Assembly (NCBI RefSeq): GCF_900143565.1 | Contig: NZ_FREX01000001.1 | Coordinates: forward strand, 1 to 50,831 | Length of the DNA stretch: 50,831 bases | Reading direction: 5' to 3' | Origin: Pseudovibrio sp. Alg231-02 | GTDB lineage: Bacteria > Pseudomonadota > Alphaproteobacteria > Rhizobiales > Stappiaceae | Shown here: positions 42,640 through 50,831 of the stretch, one piece after another | Position numbering within the stretch: the stretch's first letter is position 1 | Layout of the letters: each line of letters starts with the position of its first letter | Notes under the pieces: generated by a model | The model's input: only the letters and a program-made list of their open reading frames with translations | Databases searched by the model: none | Told to the model about the DNA's origin: nothing | Made by a program: the position numbers and the translations under genes

Positions 42640-42790
42640 CCCTATAAAAAAGTAAACCCTGGAAGCCAGGAGCCGCCAGGGAGAACAACATAGAATTCAA
42701 GATTAGCACCTGAATTTTTATGTTGTCCTGCCCAAAATTGCAAGAGTGAAGAACGCAATAATTTTTGCGAACAGGAGAACTCACTCTGAA
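42640..42790 (-). ncRNA. Candidate counter-transcribed RNA controlling repC
   Basis: On the minus strand, a hairpin (CCCTGG/CCAGGG arms, 42681 to 42657) is followed by TTTACTTTTTT, a textbook intrinsic terminator. Just upstream of it on that strand lies a long inverted repeat (42726 to 42685). This is the layout of ctRNAs between repB and repC in repABC plasmids. The 5' end is not determined; 42790 is approximate. Confidence 0.55.
42685..42726 (+). promoter_or_regulatory. Inverted repeat in the repC leader
   Basis: ACAACATA/TATGTTGT outer arms (42685-42692 and 42719-42726) and AATTCA/TGAATT inner arms. In the repC mRNA this would be the target stem of the ctRNA or an attenuator. A smaller CGCAA/TTGCG hairpin follows at 42754-42769. 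Confidence 0.6.
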
Positions 42791-42828
42791 TTTGGCTCAA
42801 AGCTTCCAGTGAAGACGGAATATTTGGA

Positions 42829-44259
42829 ATGTTTATTGATGCCTATATGCCAGATGAGGCAGCGGCAGTGTTTGGAATCGGCAACACATCGCGCCAGCAA
42901 AATGAGAAGGCAGAAGTCGCGGCCAGAAGCTTTGCTGGCCTGCCAGTCGGTGTGAGCCGATGGGATGTGCTCTCGCTGGTGAAGAGGTTGCAACGCGATC
43001 TTGGCTTGACCGCAACACAAGTTGCGCACCTGGAATTCCTCGTGGGCTATACTCGCGATCAGGATTGGCAAAGTGGCAGCAATCCGATTGTCTATCTGAC
43101 AGTAAGCGCGACTGCCAACAAGCGTGTGATATGCGAGCGCCAAGTGCTCAACATCGAGCGGGCCTTAAATCGTGCTGGTTTGGTGTGCTGGCACGACAGC
43201 GGCAACCTGCGCCGGTTCGGCCATCGCTCAGCTGGTGGAGAGCTCCTGCAGGCGTTCGGTGTCAATCTTGCTCCTCTGGCCGCAAGTTACAAGCGGCTGT
43301 ACTGCATGGCGCAAGAACTGGAACAACGCGCCCTTGTCTGGAAACAGCAAAAGACAACGCTGCTGCTTCACAAAAAGGTCTTAAGAGAGCAGCTGACCTT
43401 GCATCCGGACCATCCAGCTGCAGGGGATGCGCAAAAGCTGTTGCTGTCATTGCCGCGCCGCATCGAGGCACGCTTGACCATCACCCAGCTGTTGCAATGG
43501 AGCAAGCACTTGCTGCAGCTGATCGCAGTGTTTCATGAGGCGCGTGAGCCCTCTTCCACTGACCAGATTAAGGAAGATCCAGTAGCGGAATCCGGTCCCC
43601 AAGATAGGTCTTGTCGGAAGAAAACTTCCGACAGGTCGGAAATCCAGTTCCGACACATAAATACAAACAATACAAAACAAACACTTTCTAACGAAAGAAG
43701 TAGTGAGCGGACACTGCCTGACGGCAATGACTTGAAGATTGCTTTGACCGCTAACGCGGAAAGGGCTCTTGAAAAGATCGAGCATGAAAGCGCTGCTCCA
43801 GCACGTCAACACCTTGCGGCAGATGAGGACAGATCCAACTCGCCTCCCCTGCCCGGTCTTGAACCGCCTTCAGCACAAGCCGTGCTCCTGAGCTCCGGCA
43901 TCGAGCACATCACGCTCAAACAGGTTTTAGCCTGTGCCAGCCCCATGCTGCGCGATATGATCCGCAATGCCTCAAAGAGCGGTGGTGCCGATTGGGATTC
44001 TGTCATCCAGGCCGCAACACTGGCAGCAGGTTATCTTGGGATCTCAAAATCAGCATGGCAGGAGGTTTGTAGCAAACTTGGGAGCAGTGCAGCCGCAACG
44101 CTGATTGTAATCGCAGAGCGCCGCAGCACCGATCCGGCCACCACCATCAACTCTTATGGCGGATTTGTGCGCGGCTGTCTGGCAAAAGCCAAGGCCGGGG
44201 ATCTGCATCTTCAAAAGTCTGTTTTTGGCCTGCTCAGCAAGGCAAACCTGGATGAATAA
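42829..44259 (+). CDS. repC: RepC-like plasmid replication initiator
   Basis: A 476-residue protein. The N-terminal half has FAGLPVGVSRWDVLSLVKRL, FLVGYTRDQDW and NPIVYLTVSATANKRV, then RALNRAGLVCWHDSGNLRRFGHR and FGVNLAPLAASY, the ordered core of rhizobial-type RepC. The C-terminal half is a divergent helical domain (RDMIRNASKSGGADWDSVIQAA) also seen in RepC. In this family the origin lies inside repC. No RepA or RepB is present. The ribosome site is weak, consistent with control by leader structure. An IS5-family element sits about 90 bp after the stop codon. Confidence 0.88.
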   Translation: MFIDAYMPDEAAAVFGIGNTSRQQNEKAEVAARSFAGLPVGVSRWDVLSLVKRLQRDLGLTATQVAHLEFLVGYTRDQDWQSGSNPIVYLTVSATANKRVICERQVLNIERALNRAGLVCWHDSGNLRRFGHRSAGGELLQAFGVNLAPLAASYKRLYCMAQELEQRALVWKQQKTTLLLHKKVLREQLTLHPDHPAAGDAQKLLLSLPRRIEARLTITQLLQWSKHLLQLIAVFHEAREPSSTDQIKEDPVAESGPQDRSCRKKTSDRSEIQFRHINTNNTKQTLSNERSSERTLPDGNDLKIALTANAERALEKIEHESAAPARQHLAADEDRSNSPPLPGLEPPSAQAVLLSSGIEHITLKQVLACASPMLRDMIRNASKSGGADWDSVIQAATLAAGYLGISKSAWQEVCSKLGSSAAATLIVIAERRSTDPATTINSYGGFVRGCLAKAKAGDLHLQKSVFGLLSKANLDE

Positions 44260-44345
44260 GCACCTCTTAAAAATTTGGGCCTTCGCCCCCGATCGCTGTC
44301 AAGGACAAGGAAGCTGCCGCTCCCCGACCCTGAGCCCTCCCCATC

Positions 44346-45437
44346 TGCGCTGTTGCATAAATTTGCTTCAGGCGTATATTCCGGCTGATGTTTCCTTTCA
44401 TTTCATGCCGTTTAAAGCCAATGCTGATCGCCGACATAAGTTTGCCAAAGCCAAATACAAAGTGACGAACTGGTCGAAGTATAATGAAAGCTTGCGTCGT
44501 CGCGGCGATGTCACGGTTTGGGTTGAAGAGAGCGTTGCCAAGGCTTGGTTTGCACCTGAGAACCAACGGCGTGGACGGCCCGCCAAGTTTTCAGAGCTTG
44601 CCATTGAAACCTGTTTGCAGGTCCGGGTCGTATTCGGTCTTGCTTTGAGGCAGACACAAGGGTTTGTGAGGTCTGTATTTCATTTGGTGGAGTTGGTTTT
44701 ACCGGTTCCTGACTTTTCAACCTTGTCGCGCCGCGCAAATGGCTTGAAACTTTCAAATCCCAAACTGCGAACGAATTCTGAGCCAGTAACGCTGGTAATC
44801 GATAGTACGGGCGTTAAGGTCTTTGGTGCCGGCGAATGGCAAGAAACCAAGCATGGAACTAGGATAAAGCGCAGAACTTGGCGTAAACTTTACCACGGCC
44901 TTGATCTGAATACAGGCGAAATCGTATGTTCTGAACTGACTGAGGATACGGTTGCCGATCCAACCGCTGTGCCTGATCTGTTGGATCAAGTCGAAGATAC
45001 AGTTGCCATATTTCTCGGTGATGGCGCTTATGATGGGACGCCCACGAGACAAGAATTAGCAGGCTGTTTTGAAGGTATAGAAGCCATCATTCCACCTCCT
45101 AAGACAGCTATCTTCGGCCCACAGGCTGCGATCGCTCCCAGTGCTCGCGACCGGGATATTCTTGCCATTCAAAAGAACGGCAGGATGCCTTGGCAAAAGC
45201 AAACCGGATATGGCCGACGGTCTCGAGGCGAGACCTTGATGGGCCGCATTAAGTAGGTGATCGGGACCACGCTCAGGTCACGAAAGTTGAACAATCAGAA
45301 GACAGAGGCAAAACTTGGCGTCGCAGTTCTCAACACAATGACGGCCATCGGACGCGCCACGTTCGAGAAGGTTTCTGCATGACCAGATGCATGGGATTGG
45401 CAAGCTGTAAGCTAATTTCGAATTGTGCAACAGCGCA
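44346..45437 (+). mobile_element. IS5-family insertion sequence
   Basis: The ends carry inverted repeats TGCGCTGTTGCA (44346) and TGCAACAGCGCA (to 45437) around one DDE transposase frame. No convincing target duplication is visible at the flanks. Length about 1.1 kb. Confidence 0.82.
44405..45382 (+). pseudogene. IS5-family transposase with a premature TAG
   Basis: The frame from ATG 44405 encodes all three acidic catalytic regions: VIDSTGVKVFGAGEW (D), FLGDGAYDG (D) and RRSRGETLMGR (E). A TAG at 45254-45256 follows GRIK. The same frame then continues VIGTTLRSRKLNNQKTEAKLGV to TGA at 45382, as intact relatives do (GRYKxxIG ... QTEAAIGVAVLNRM). About 42 C-terminal residues are cut off, so activity is doubtful. 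Confidence 0.82.
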
Positions 45438-45911
45438 CCTGGTTATTGGGAAAGTGTAAGAAAGAATGCTACCCGCAGGAGAGCCTTTTAAACAGTAAAA
45501 GAAGCTCTCAAGACCATTCAGATTTCTCAAGTCTACGAGCAATTCATTGAAGACAATTTGTGTTCGATCCAAGAAGCGGCTCGGAAAGTGGGCTGTCACC
45601 GCTTTGTAGGGCAACTTTAGCGACCGCACATTTTGGAGTACTCGCTCAAATAAATCTGCGCTCACCGGGTGAAGAAAATTCACGTGCTGGGTTACAGTGT
45701 CCGAATTCGAGTATGAGACTTACACTCTCTTCGAAGGCCGTTATTTGCGGTATTTAATTCCTGAAAAATGGATTTCCCGACATTTATTTTCTTTAATGAG
45801 AAGCCTAGACCAGCAACTCTAGCGTTGCCTCCCCTAAGTTAGCGTTACAGGCCCTCCTACTAAAAAGCATCCTGAGAATATAAAGGCGCTATAGCATAGG
45901 AGGATAAATAG
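45438..45911 (+). other. Intergenic region before the RTX gene
   Basis: No complete gene. A fragment near 45510-45600 reads FIEDNLCSIQEAARKVGCHR, which looks like a broken helix-turn-helix remnant, but I cannot place it. The last 20 bp hold the RTX ribosome site. Confidence 0.4.
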
Positions 45912-47552
45912 ATGAATTCCGTTGATGTCGCAATTAAACAAGGCCCACTGTTCGAGAGTAACTACCTTAGTTTACTAAATAATTATTGGAAGATTTATCT
46001 AATCGAAGAAAATCAGGTTTGGAATGCAACCCCACATGGTGAAGTAGGCTTGAAAGACGGTGTCACTGCGCGCGTGGGTAAAGGCAACACTCTTGAAGTC
46101 GCAAAGCTTTCATCAGCTATCGGAAGCTTAACTTCTGACAGCTCGCTTCGAAATGCAAATGAGCACACCAAGAGAAACGACTATTTCGAAATTGAAGAAG
46201 GGCTGCTAACCCGCGGCTTTTCAACTGCGGCTACAAGGAATGGTTCGTCGAGGGATGACTTCTTATTTGGAACAAACTCAAGCGACCGGATGAATGGCTT
46301 TGCAGGAGATGATTGGATCAGTGGCAGTGATGGCGAGGATTGGATCTATGGCGGTACAGGAAACGATAGACTGTATGGCGACGGAGGCAGTGATTACATT
46401 CAAGGTGATCAAGGAAATGACCAAATCTTTGGAGGCAATGGAAACGATCGTCTCATAGCCGGATATGGTTCAGATATTGTCCACGGTGATGGCGGGGATG
46501 ACATCCTCTTTGGGCTTGCTGGGAACAACTATCTCTTTGGTGATGACGGTTCTGATATCCTTTATTCTGGAACAGGAGAGAACTGGATTATCGGAGGGAG
46601 CGGCGAGGACTTAGTCAGCTACAAACACTTGTCAAATGGTGGTGTCCAAGTCAGTTTGTTTTATGACGAAAATAGTCGGGCGTACGTGAAAAAAGCAGGA
46701 GGAGTAACCGATGTCCTGATTGGAATTGAAAATGTTCAGGGCACCAAATACGACGATTCTATTAACGGGAATAATCAGGACAATGAAATCTATGGTGGAG
46801 CTGGTGACGACTTCATAGCTGCGGAAGGCGGAGCTGACTATGTTAATGCAGGAGCAGGGGATGATGTAGTTAAGATCAGCGGTGATGGTAACTATGTTAG
46901 AGGTGGGGATGGACGAGATGAGATTCATAGTCAGGGTGGCAACAACGTTTTGAACGGGGAAGATGGCATCGATCTGATAAGCTATCACTACGTTAAGTGG
47001 GCGGAAGGTTACACTAGGCCAATAGGTGTCCATGTCGATTTAGATCAGAAAAGAGCTACTTTTGCTGAACCTGGTGCTCGGAATTCATTTTTTGAGGAAC
47101 TCCACAACTTCGAAAACGTAGAGGGCTCAATATGGACCGACTTTATCTTTGGTGACAGCAACAGAAATGTTCTGAGGGGACTGGGAGGTGACGACTATTT
47201 ATCCGGTCGCGATGGAGATGATATTTTAGTGGGAGGTGAAGGCGACGATTATTTAATCGGTGGTAATGGCAGTGACGCGATGGCTGGCAAAAAAGGCGCG
47301 GACACTTTTGTATTTAGTAAAGGTATCCAATTTCAAGCAGATGCAGATATTATCTTAGACTTTGAAGTGGGAATTGATAGGTTAGATCTATCAGATCATT
47401 CTGCTGCAGTTAATTGGGCGAGTGCTCAAGATGTACTGGATAATTGCCAATCAAATGGAAGTCGAGGTACAATAATAACTCTTGGTAGAGATACCATTGA
47501 GCTGGCCCTCGTTGATACGAGCGACATTCTTAGTGTGGACTTCATTTTATAA
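45912..47552 (+). CDS. RTX calcium-binding protein, type I secretion substrate
   Basis: A 546-residue protein without an N-terminal signal. Two blocks of nonapeptide repeats (GGxGxDxLx type) span about residues 117-225 and 275-360, and a third group lies at 410-455. Between them are two IENVQG/FENVEG segments with VSL or VDL strands. The C-terminus (DIILDFEVGIDRLDLSD ... LVDTSDILSVDFIL) is the usual uncleaved type I secretion signal. There is no recognisable catalytic domain in residues 1-115. The ribosome site AGGAGG is excellent. The matching exporter gene starts 1.85 kb downstream, beyond an IS3-family element. Confidence 0.9.
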   Translation: MNSVDVAIKQGPLFESNYLSLLNNYWKIYLIEENQVWNATPHGEVGLKDGVTARVGKGNTLEVAKLSSAIGSLTSDSSLRNANEHTKRNDYFEIEEGLLTRGFSTAATRNGSSRDDFLFGTNSSDRMNGFAGDDWISGSDGEDWIYGGTGNDRLYGDGGSDYIQGDQGNDQIFGGNGNDRLIAGYGSDIVHGDGGDDILFGLAGNNYLFGDDGSDILYSGTGENWIIGGSGEDLVSYKHLSNGGVQVSLFYDENSRAYVKKAGGVTDVLIGIENVQGTKYDDSINGNNQDNEIYGGAGDDFIAAEGGADYVNAGAGDDVVKISGDGNYVRGGDGRDEIHSQGGNNVLNGEDGIDLISYHYVKWAEGYTRPIGVHVDLDQKRATFAEPGARNSFFEELHNFENVEGSIWTDFIFGDSNRNVLRGLGGDDYLSGRDGDDILVGGEGDDYLIGGNGSDAMAGKKGADTFVFSKGIQFQADADIILDFEVGIDRLDLSDHSAAVNWASAQDVLDNCQSNGSRGTIITLGRDTIELALVDTSDILSVDFIL

Positions 47553-47589
47553 TAATGTGAAATCGACTTCACCAAAAAAATAGGGTTAA

Positions 47590-47634
47590 ACACAATCTTA
47601 GTTACGCGACACGATAGCATAGCTAAGATTGTGT
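47590..47634 (+). terminator. Terminator of the RTX gene
   Basis: Perfect 12-bp arms ACACAATCTTAG/CTAAGATTGTGT (47590-47601 and 47623-47634) followed by ACATTT, 38 bp after the stop codon. The loop is long (21 nt). Confidence 0.6.
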
Positions 47635-47738
47635 ACATTTAGACAAACGCCTATGTTGTACCACCACGGTTATCCCAACAATTCTAAAACACAAGTAATC
47701 TACGTGAGCAGCCCCGTTTGAGAGGTCCGAGTTGAAAG

Positions 47739-48542
47739 TTAGTGCATGGTTGGCCTTTGGTCCATCGCAATGATGGTTTCAGGCGCGGGAGGGCGGTAAC
47801 CCAATGCGCTGTGTGACCGTTTGGTGTTGTAGTGTCTCCTCCAGCTTTCAATAATTATCTGGGCTTCACGAAGCGAATAGAAGATTTCCCCGTTTAGTAG
47901 TTCGTCGCGCGTACGTCCATTGAAACTCTCGCGGTATCCATTTTCCCAAGGCGATCCTGGCTCAATGTAGGCCGTTTGCGCCCCAACGGCTTTGATCCAC
48001 TTTCTGACCGCCTCAGCTACGAACTCGGGGCCGTTATCTGAACGAATATAGGCAGGTGGCCCGCGCAGAATGAACAGATCGGTCAGTGCATCAATGACTT
48101 CGTTCGAGTTCAGCTTTCGCTTCACCCGAATAGCAAGGCATTCACGTGTGTATTCATCCAGTATATTCTGCGTTCTGAAGGCTCAACCATCTTCTGTTCG
48201 ATGATGAACAAAGTCGTAGGACCACACATGGTTGCTGTATTCCGGCCGAAGTTGGACGGAAGATCCGTCATTGAGCCAGAGCCTGCCTTTCTTGGGCTGC
48301 TTCATGGGAACCTTTAGCCCCTCTCGTCGCCACAGGCGCTCGACACGTTTATCGTTCACCTGCCATCCTGCATCTCTCAGCAAGGCGGCAATTCGGCGGT
48401 AACCGTAGCGACCATACTGGAGCGCCAACTCAACCATATCCGCTACCAAGTGCTCTTCATCGGCGCGGCCCACCGGTAAGCGCCGTTGTGTAGAGCGATG
48501 CTGGCTAAGAACGCGGCATACGCGCCGTTCAGAAACCTTCAT
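47739..48542 (-). pseudogene. IS3-family transposase OrfB with an in-frame TGA
   Basis: The frame carries the DDE integrase core: [19 protein letters not shown] and [15 protein letters not shown] at 48183-48185 lies in HHRTEDG-stop-AFRTQN, where relatives have Arg, so a CGA to TGA change explains it. The frame is also open upstream of 48542 (LLSPARRRACINHVRTQ), overlapping the OrfA end in the -1 frame, as expected for frameshift fusion. Without readthrough the product is dead. Confidence 0.85.
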
Positions 48543-48586
48543 CTGAGTGCGAACATGATTGATGCACGCCCGCCGACGAGCGGGGC

Positions 48587-48859
48587 TTAGAAGTTTCCCT
48601 TGGCGGCCTCGGTGAGGATCAGCTTGTCCAGAGTCAGATCAGAAACTGCACGACGCAAACGTTCATTCTCTTTCTGCAGCCGCTTCAGTTCTTTGAGTTG
48701 TTCTGCGCCCATTCCGCCATACTTCTTCTTCCCGCGATAATAGGTTTGTTCAGTCACGCCGATCTGCCGGATCGCATCAATGCGCGATGCCCATTGCCCT
48801 GTCAGGACTTCAACTTGTCGCAACTTAACGACAATCTCTTCTGGCTTAGGTCTCTTAAT
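48587..48859 (-). CDS. IS3-family transposase OrfA
   Basis: A helix-turn-helix protein (IDAIRQIGVTEQTYYR) with a leucine-zipper-like part (LKELKRLQKENERLRRAV) and the end LDKLILTEAAKGNF. Homology starts at KRPKPEEIVVKLRQVE, but the codon at the expected start (48859) reads ATT instead of ATG. A TTG at 48823 is the next possible start and would remove 12 residues. Together with the TGA in OrfB this copy looks inactive. Confidence 0.78.
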   Translation of the reverse strand: MKRPKPEEIVVKLRQVEVLTGQWASRIDAIRQIGVTEQTYYRGKKKYGGMGAEQLKELKRLQKENERLRRAVSDLTLDKLILTEAAKGNF

Positions 48860-48922
48860 ACCCGTTTCTGATCCTCCGTTTTCCTAATCATAAACGTGAA
48901 CCACTTCTGTGGGGGAGGCTCA

Positions 48923-49398
48923 TTCATTTTAAAAAATAGCAATTTTTTTAGATACACCTCCTTTCCCTGGATTCGGGCAGTACTGTGTTAATTTTATTAG
49001 GTTGAAAGTATCGTGTAGATATATCTGATTTTTCTATTTGATCGTTGAGAAGGTACAGTGGTTATATTCAATTCTATTTATTCTAGTCGGAATATAATAT
49101 TTGAGCGTCATGTGCTTCTTCTAATACTCGCAAGGGGAAGGTTTATCTCGCGCATGGCGTCGATCACGTTAATCTGACGTTATCTACACTCTACCAATTA
49201 CTCATATAGGCTTAAACTTTACCAACCATGAGGACTAAACTTGAAAGTGAAGGCGATTAGACATTGAGGATTAGAATGCAATCAGTAGCATTTATTCACC
49301 TTCATCCCATGCCTGACGCCTCAATTCATAAATGGTAGCTCCGCTCAAGCGTATTTGCAGAGTAGTGCATTATAATCTTAAATATCACGAGCAATTAA
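48923..49398 (+). other. AT-rich intergenic region before the exporter gene
   Basis: About 475 bp, clearly more AT-rich than the following gene, with no credible frame. It should contain the exporter promoter. I see no clear operator or hairpin. Confidence 0.5.
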
Positions 49399-50831
49399 AT
49401 GAATTTCAGTAATTCAATCGGTTCACAAAAACGATTAGTCGCAGAGGCGTTTGCGGCGTCTCGGTCCGGGTATGCGGGCGTTGGGGTCTTGAGTCTGGTC
49501 ATCAACCTGTTGATGCTGACGGGTCCGATGTTCATGCTGCAGATCTATGATCGCGTGCTCGCCAGCCACAGCGTGCCAACACTGGTGATTATCGCCAGCT
49601 TCGCCGGTATCCTTTATCTGTTCTTCGCCCTGCTGGAAGGCATCCGTGCCCGTGGCCTGTCGCGTATTTCTCAGGAAATTGACGCCCGCCTGTCGCGCAC
49701 CGCGTTCCTTGCCAACCTGCGCGTACCACTGCGCATGGGCAACAGCGGCAAGAATGTGGACCCGATCCGCGATCTGGAAACCATGCGCCAGTTCTGGGGT
49801 GGTCAGGGTCCGGCCGCGCTCTTTGATATTCCATGGATGCCGATCTATCTGGGTCTGGTGTTCGTGCTGCACTTCTGGCTCGGCATGCTGGCACTGGCTG
49901 GCGCAGTCATCATCCTCTCTCTCGTTCTTGCCAACGAGTTCATGAGCCGCGATCCCTCCAGGGAGCTGGCCTCACAAAACGCACAGCGCAGCAACACCCG
50001 CTCCGGCGCTCGCCGCAATGCAGAAGTGGTGCGCGCCCTTGGCATGAGCTCCACACTCACCAACAAGTGGGATGAAACCAACGCCCGCTTTTATGATGCC
50101 CAGACCAAGGCTGGCGACCGCGCCTCCCTGTTCGCCACCGCTATCAAAGCCTTCCGCTTCCTGCTCGGTTCTGCCGTTCTGGCCGTGGGTGCATGGCTTG
50201 CGATCCTTCAGGAAGTCTCTCCTGGTGTTATGATCGCAGCTTCCATCATCACCTCCCGTGCTTTGTCTCCTGTGGAGCAGGCTGTTGGCCAGTGGCGCGT
50301 GTTCATTGCAGCCCGTCAGGCCCGCACCCGTTTGGAAAAATCGCTGGAAGGTCTGGATGAGACCCCGCCAGAAACCGAACTGCCGCTGCCAAGCAAGACC
50401 CTCAATGTACAGCAGATCGCAACAGCGCCTCCCGGTGCCCGTGCTGTCACACTGGCTGGCGTCAACTTTGAGCTTAAAGCAGGCGATGGCATGGGCATTA
50501 TCGGCCCGTCCGGCTCCGGCAAAACCAGTCTGGTCCGTGCGCTTGTGGGCGTTTGGCCAATCTTGCGCGGTGCCGTTCGTCTGGATGGCGCTGAGCTGGG
50601 CCAGTGGTCAGAAGATCGTCTGGGCACAGCAGTTGGCTACCTGCCGCAGGATGTGGAACTGTTTGACGGCACCATTGCCGAAAACATCTCCCGCTTTGCG
50701 CCAGAACGCGATGACGAGAAGATTTTGGAAGCCGCCCAGCTTGCCAACGTGCATGAGCTGGTCACCAGTCTGGCTGACGGTTATGACACGCAGGTTGGCG
50801 AAGGCGGGGCACTGCTTTCTGCCGGACAGCG
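49399..50831 (+). CDS. PrtD/HlyB-type type I secretion ABC transporter (3' end outside window)
   Basis: The first 477 codons of a permease-ATPase fusion. Membrane helices begin at residue 25 (VLSLVINLLMLTGPMFMLQIYDRVL, a hallmark of the PrtD family). The ATPase has Walker A (GPSGSGKTS, near 373-381) and Q-loop (YLPQDVELFDGTIAENI). The window ends in the signature-motif region (LLSAGQ). No N-terminal peptidase domain, so it exports substrates with uncleaved C-terminal signals such as RTX proteins. Higher GC and biased third positions set it apart from the upstream DNA. The membrane-fusion partner is expected just downstream. Confidence 0.92.
   Translation, partial: MNFSNSIGSQKRLVAEAFAASRSGYAGVGVLSLVINLLMLTGPMFMLQIYDRVLASHSVPTLVIIASFAGILYLFFALLEGIRARGLSRISQEIDARLSRTAFLANLRVPLRMGNSGKNVDPIRDLETMRQFWGGQGPAALFDIPWMPIYLGLVFVLHFWLGMLALAGAVIILSLVLANEFMSRDPSRELASQNAQRSNTRSGARRNAEVVRALGMSSTLTNKWDETNARFYDAQTKAGDRASLFATAIKAFRFLLGSAVLAVGAWLAILQEVSPGVMIAASIITSRALSPVEQAVGQWRVFIAARQARTRLEKSLEGLDETPPETELPLPSKTLNVQQIATAPPGARAVTLAGVNFELKAGDGMGIIGPSGSGKTSLVRALVGVWPILRGAVRLDGAELGQWSEDRLGTAVGYLPQDVELFDGTIAENISRFAPERDDEKILEAAQLANVHELVTSLADGYDTQVGEGGALLSAGQ

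Larger units (their letters stand above)
47705..48922 (-). mobile_element. IS3-family insertion sequence, minus orientation
   Basis: OrfA and OrfB lie between imperfect inverted ends that both read TGAGC-(2)-CCCC inward (47705 rightward; 48922 leftward). Length about 1.2 kb. No clear target duplication. It separates the RTX gene from the exporter gene. Confidence 0.8.

Noticed and set aside
42746-42955. Small leader-peptide gene before repC
   Set aside because: A GTG-started frame overlaps the repC start, but it has no clear ribosome site and extends through repC in another frame; coupling is possible but unsupported.
1-50831. tRNA or rRNA genes and plasmid integration att sites
   Set aside because: No cloverleaf-like or rRNA-like sequence was noticed and no long flanking direct repeats bounding the transfer block were seen by eye; a tRNA scan would settle this.

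Overview
The window looks like accessory DNA of a marine-type alphaproteobacterium with roughly 50% GC. The evidence is a RepC-type plasmid initiator, IncP-like TraK/TraL/TraM proteins joined to a VirB/VirD4 type IV secretion system, AT-family autotransporters, RTX/PrtD type I secretion, and IS3 and IS5 family elements. A Pseudovibrio-like host would fit, but that is a guess. No rRNA, tRNA or CRISPR array was seen.

Layout. (1) 0.1-15 kb, surface and secreted functions: two large paralogous autotransporters (110-5200 and 11502-14945), a toxin-like protein with an aegerolysin/ET79-like N-terminus and a six-unit C-terminal repeat (5470-7926), a decayed IS3 orfA (about 8455-8700), and a two-gene GMC dehydrogenase operon on the minus strand (8852-11004). 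(2) 15.3-20.7 kb, small plasmid genes: an unknown gene with an in-frame TGA, a resolvase-like protein without the catalytic serine, an adenine methyltransferase ending in a beta-clamp-binding peptide, a small protein with a similar tail, a DUF5983-like protein and an acidic protein. Two of these are preceded by copies of the same structured leader of about 175 bp. (3) 20.7-22.3 kb, non-coding control region: several long inverted repeats, an array of 10-bp direct repeats, an IncP-like nic candidate next to a perfect 9-bp inverted repeat, and a DnaA-box-like site. (4) 22.3-41.3 kb, one long plus-strand transfer block: traK-traL-traM-virB2-B3-B4-B5-(antisense gene)-virB6-B7-B8-B9-B10-(large Cys-rich secreted protein)-virB11-virD4-TOPRIM/primase-like-mobC-like-relaxase. 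No VirB1 was found. (5) 41.3-44.3 kb: an M48 membrane protease, then a lone repC with a probable counter-transcribed RNA in its leader. (6) 44.3-50.8 kb: an IS5-family element, an RTX protein, an IS3-family element, and the first 477 codons of a PrtD/HlyB-type ABC exporter that runs off the end. All three transposase regions carry nonsense codons.

How it fits together. From 16.4 to 44.3 kb the window has what a self-transmissible plasmid needs: initiator, relaxase, relaxosome proteins, coupling protein and mating channel. RepA/RepB-type partition genes are absent. If nic is where I place it (between 21763 and 21764, cut on the minus strand), the 15-20.7 kb genes form the leading region. Their template strand would then be the transferred strand, as expected for genes expressed early in a new recipient. 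The duplicated hairpin-rich leaders and the clamp-tethered methyltransferase suit that role. The flanking autotransporters, toxin-like protein and RTX protein would be cargo or neighbouring host genes for surface interaction.
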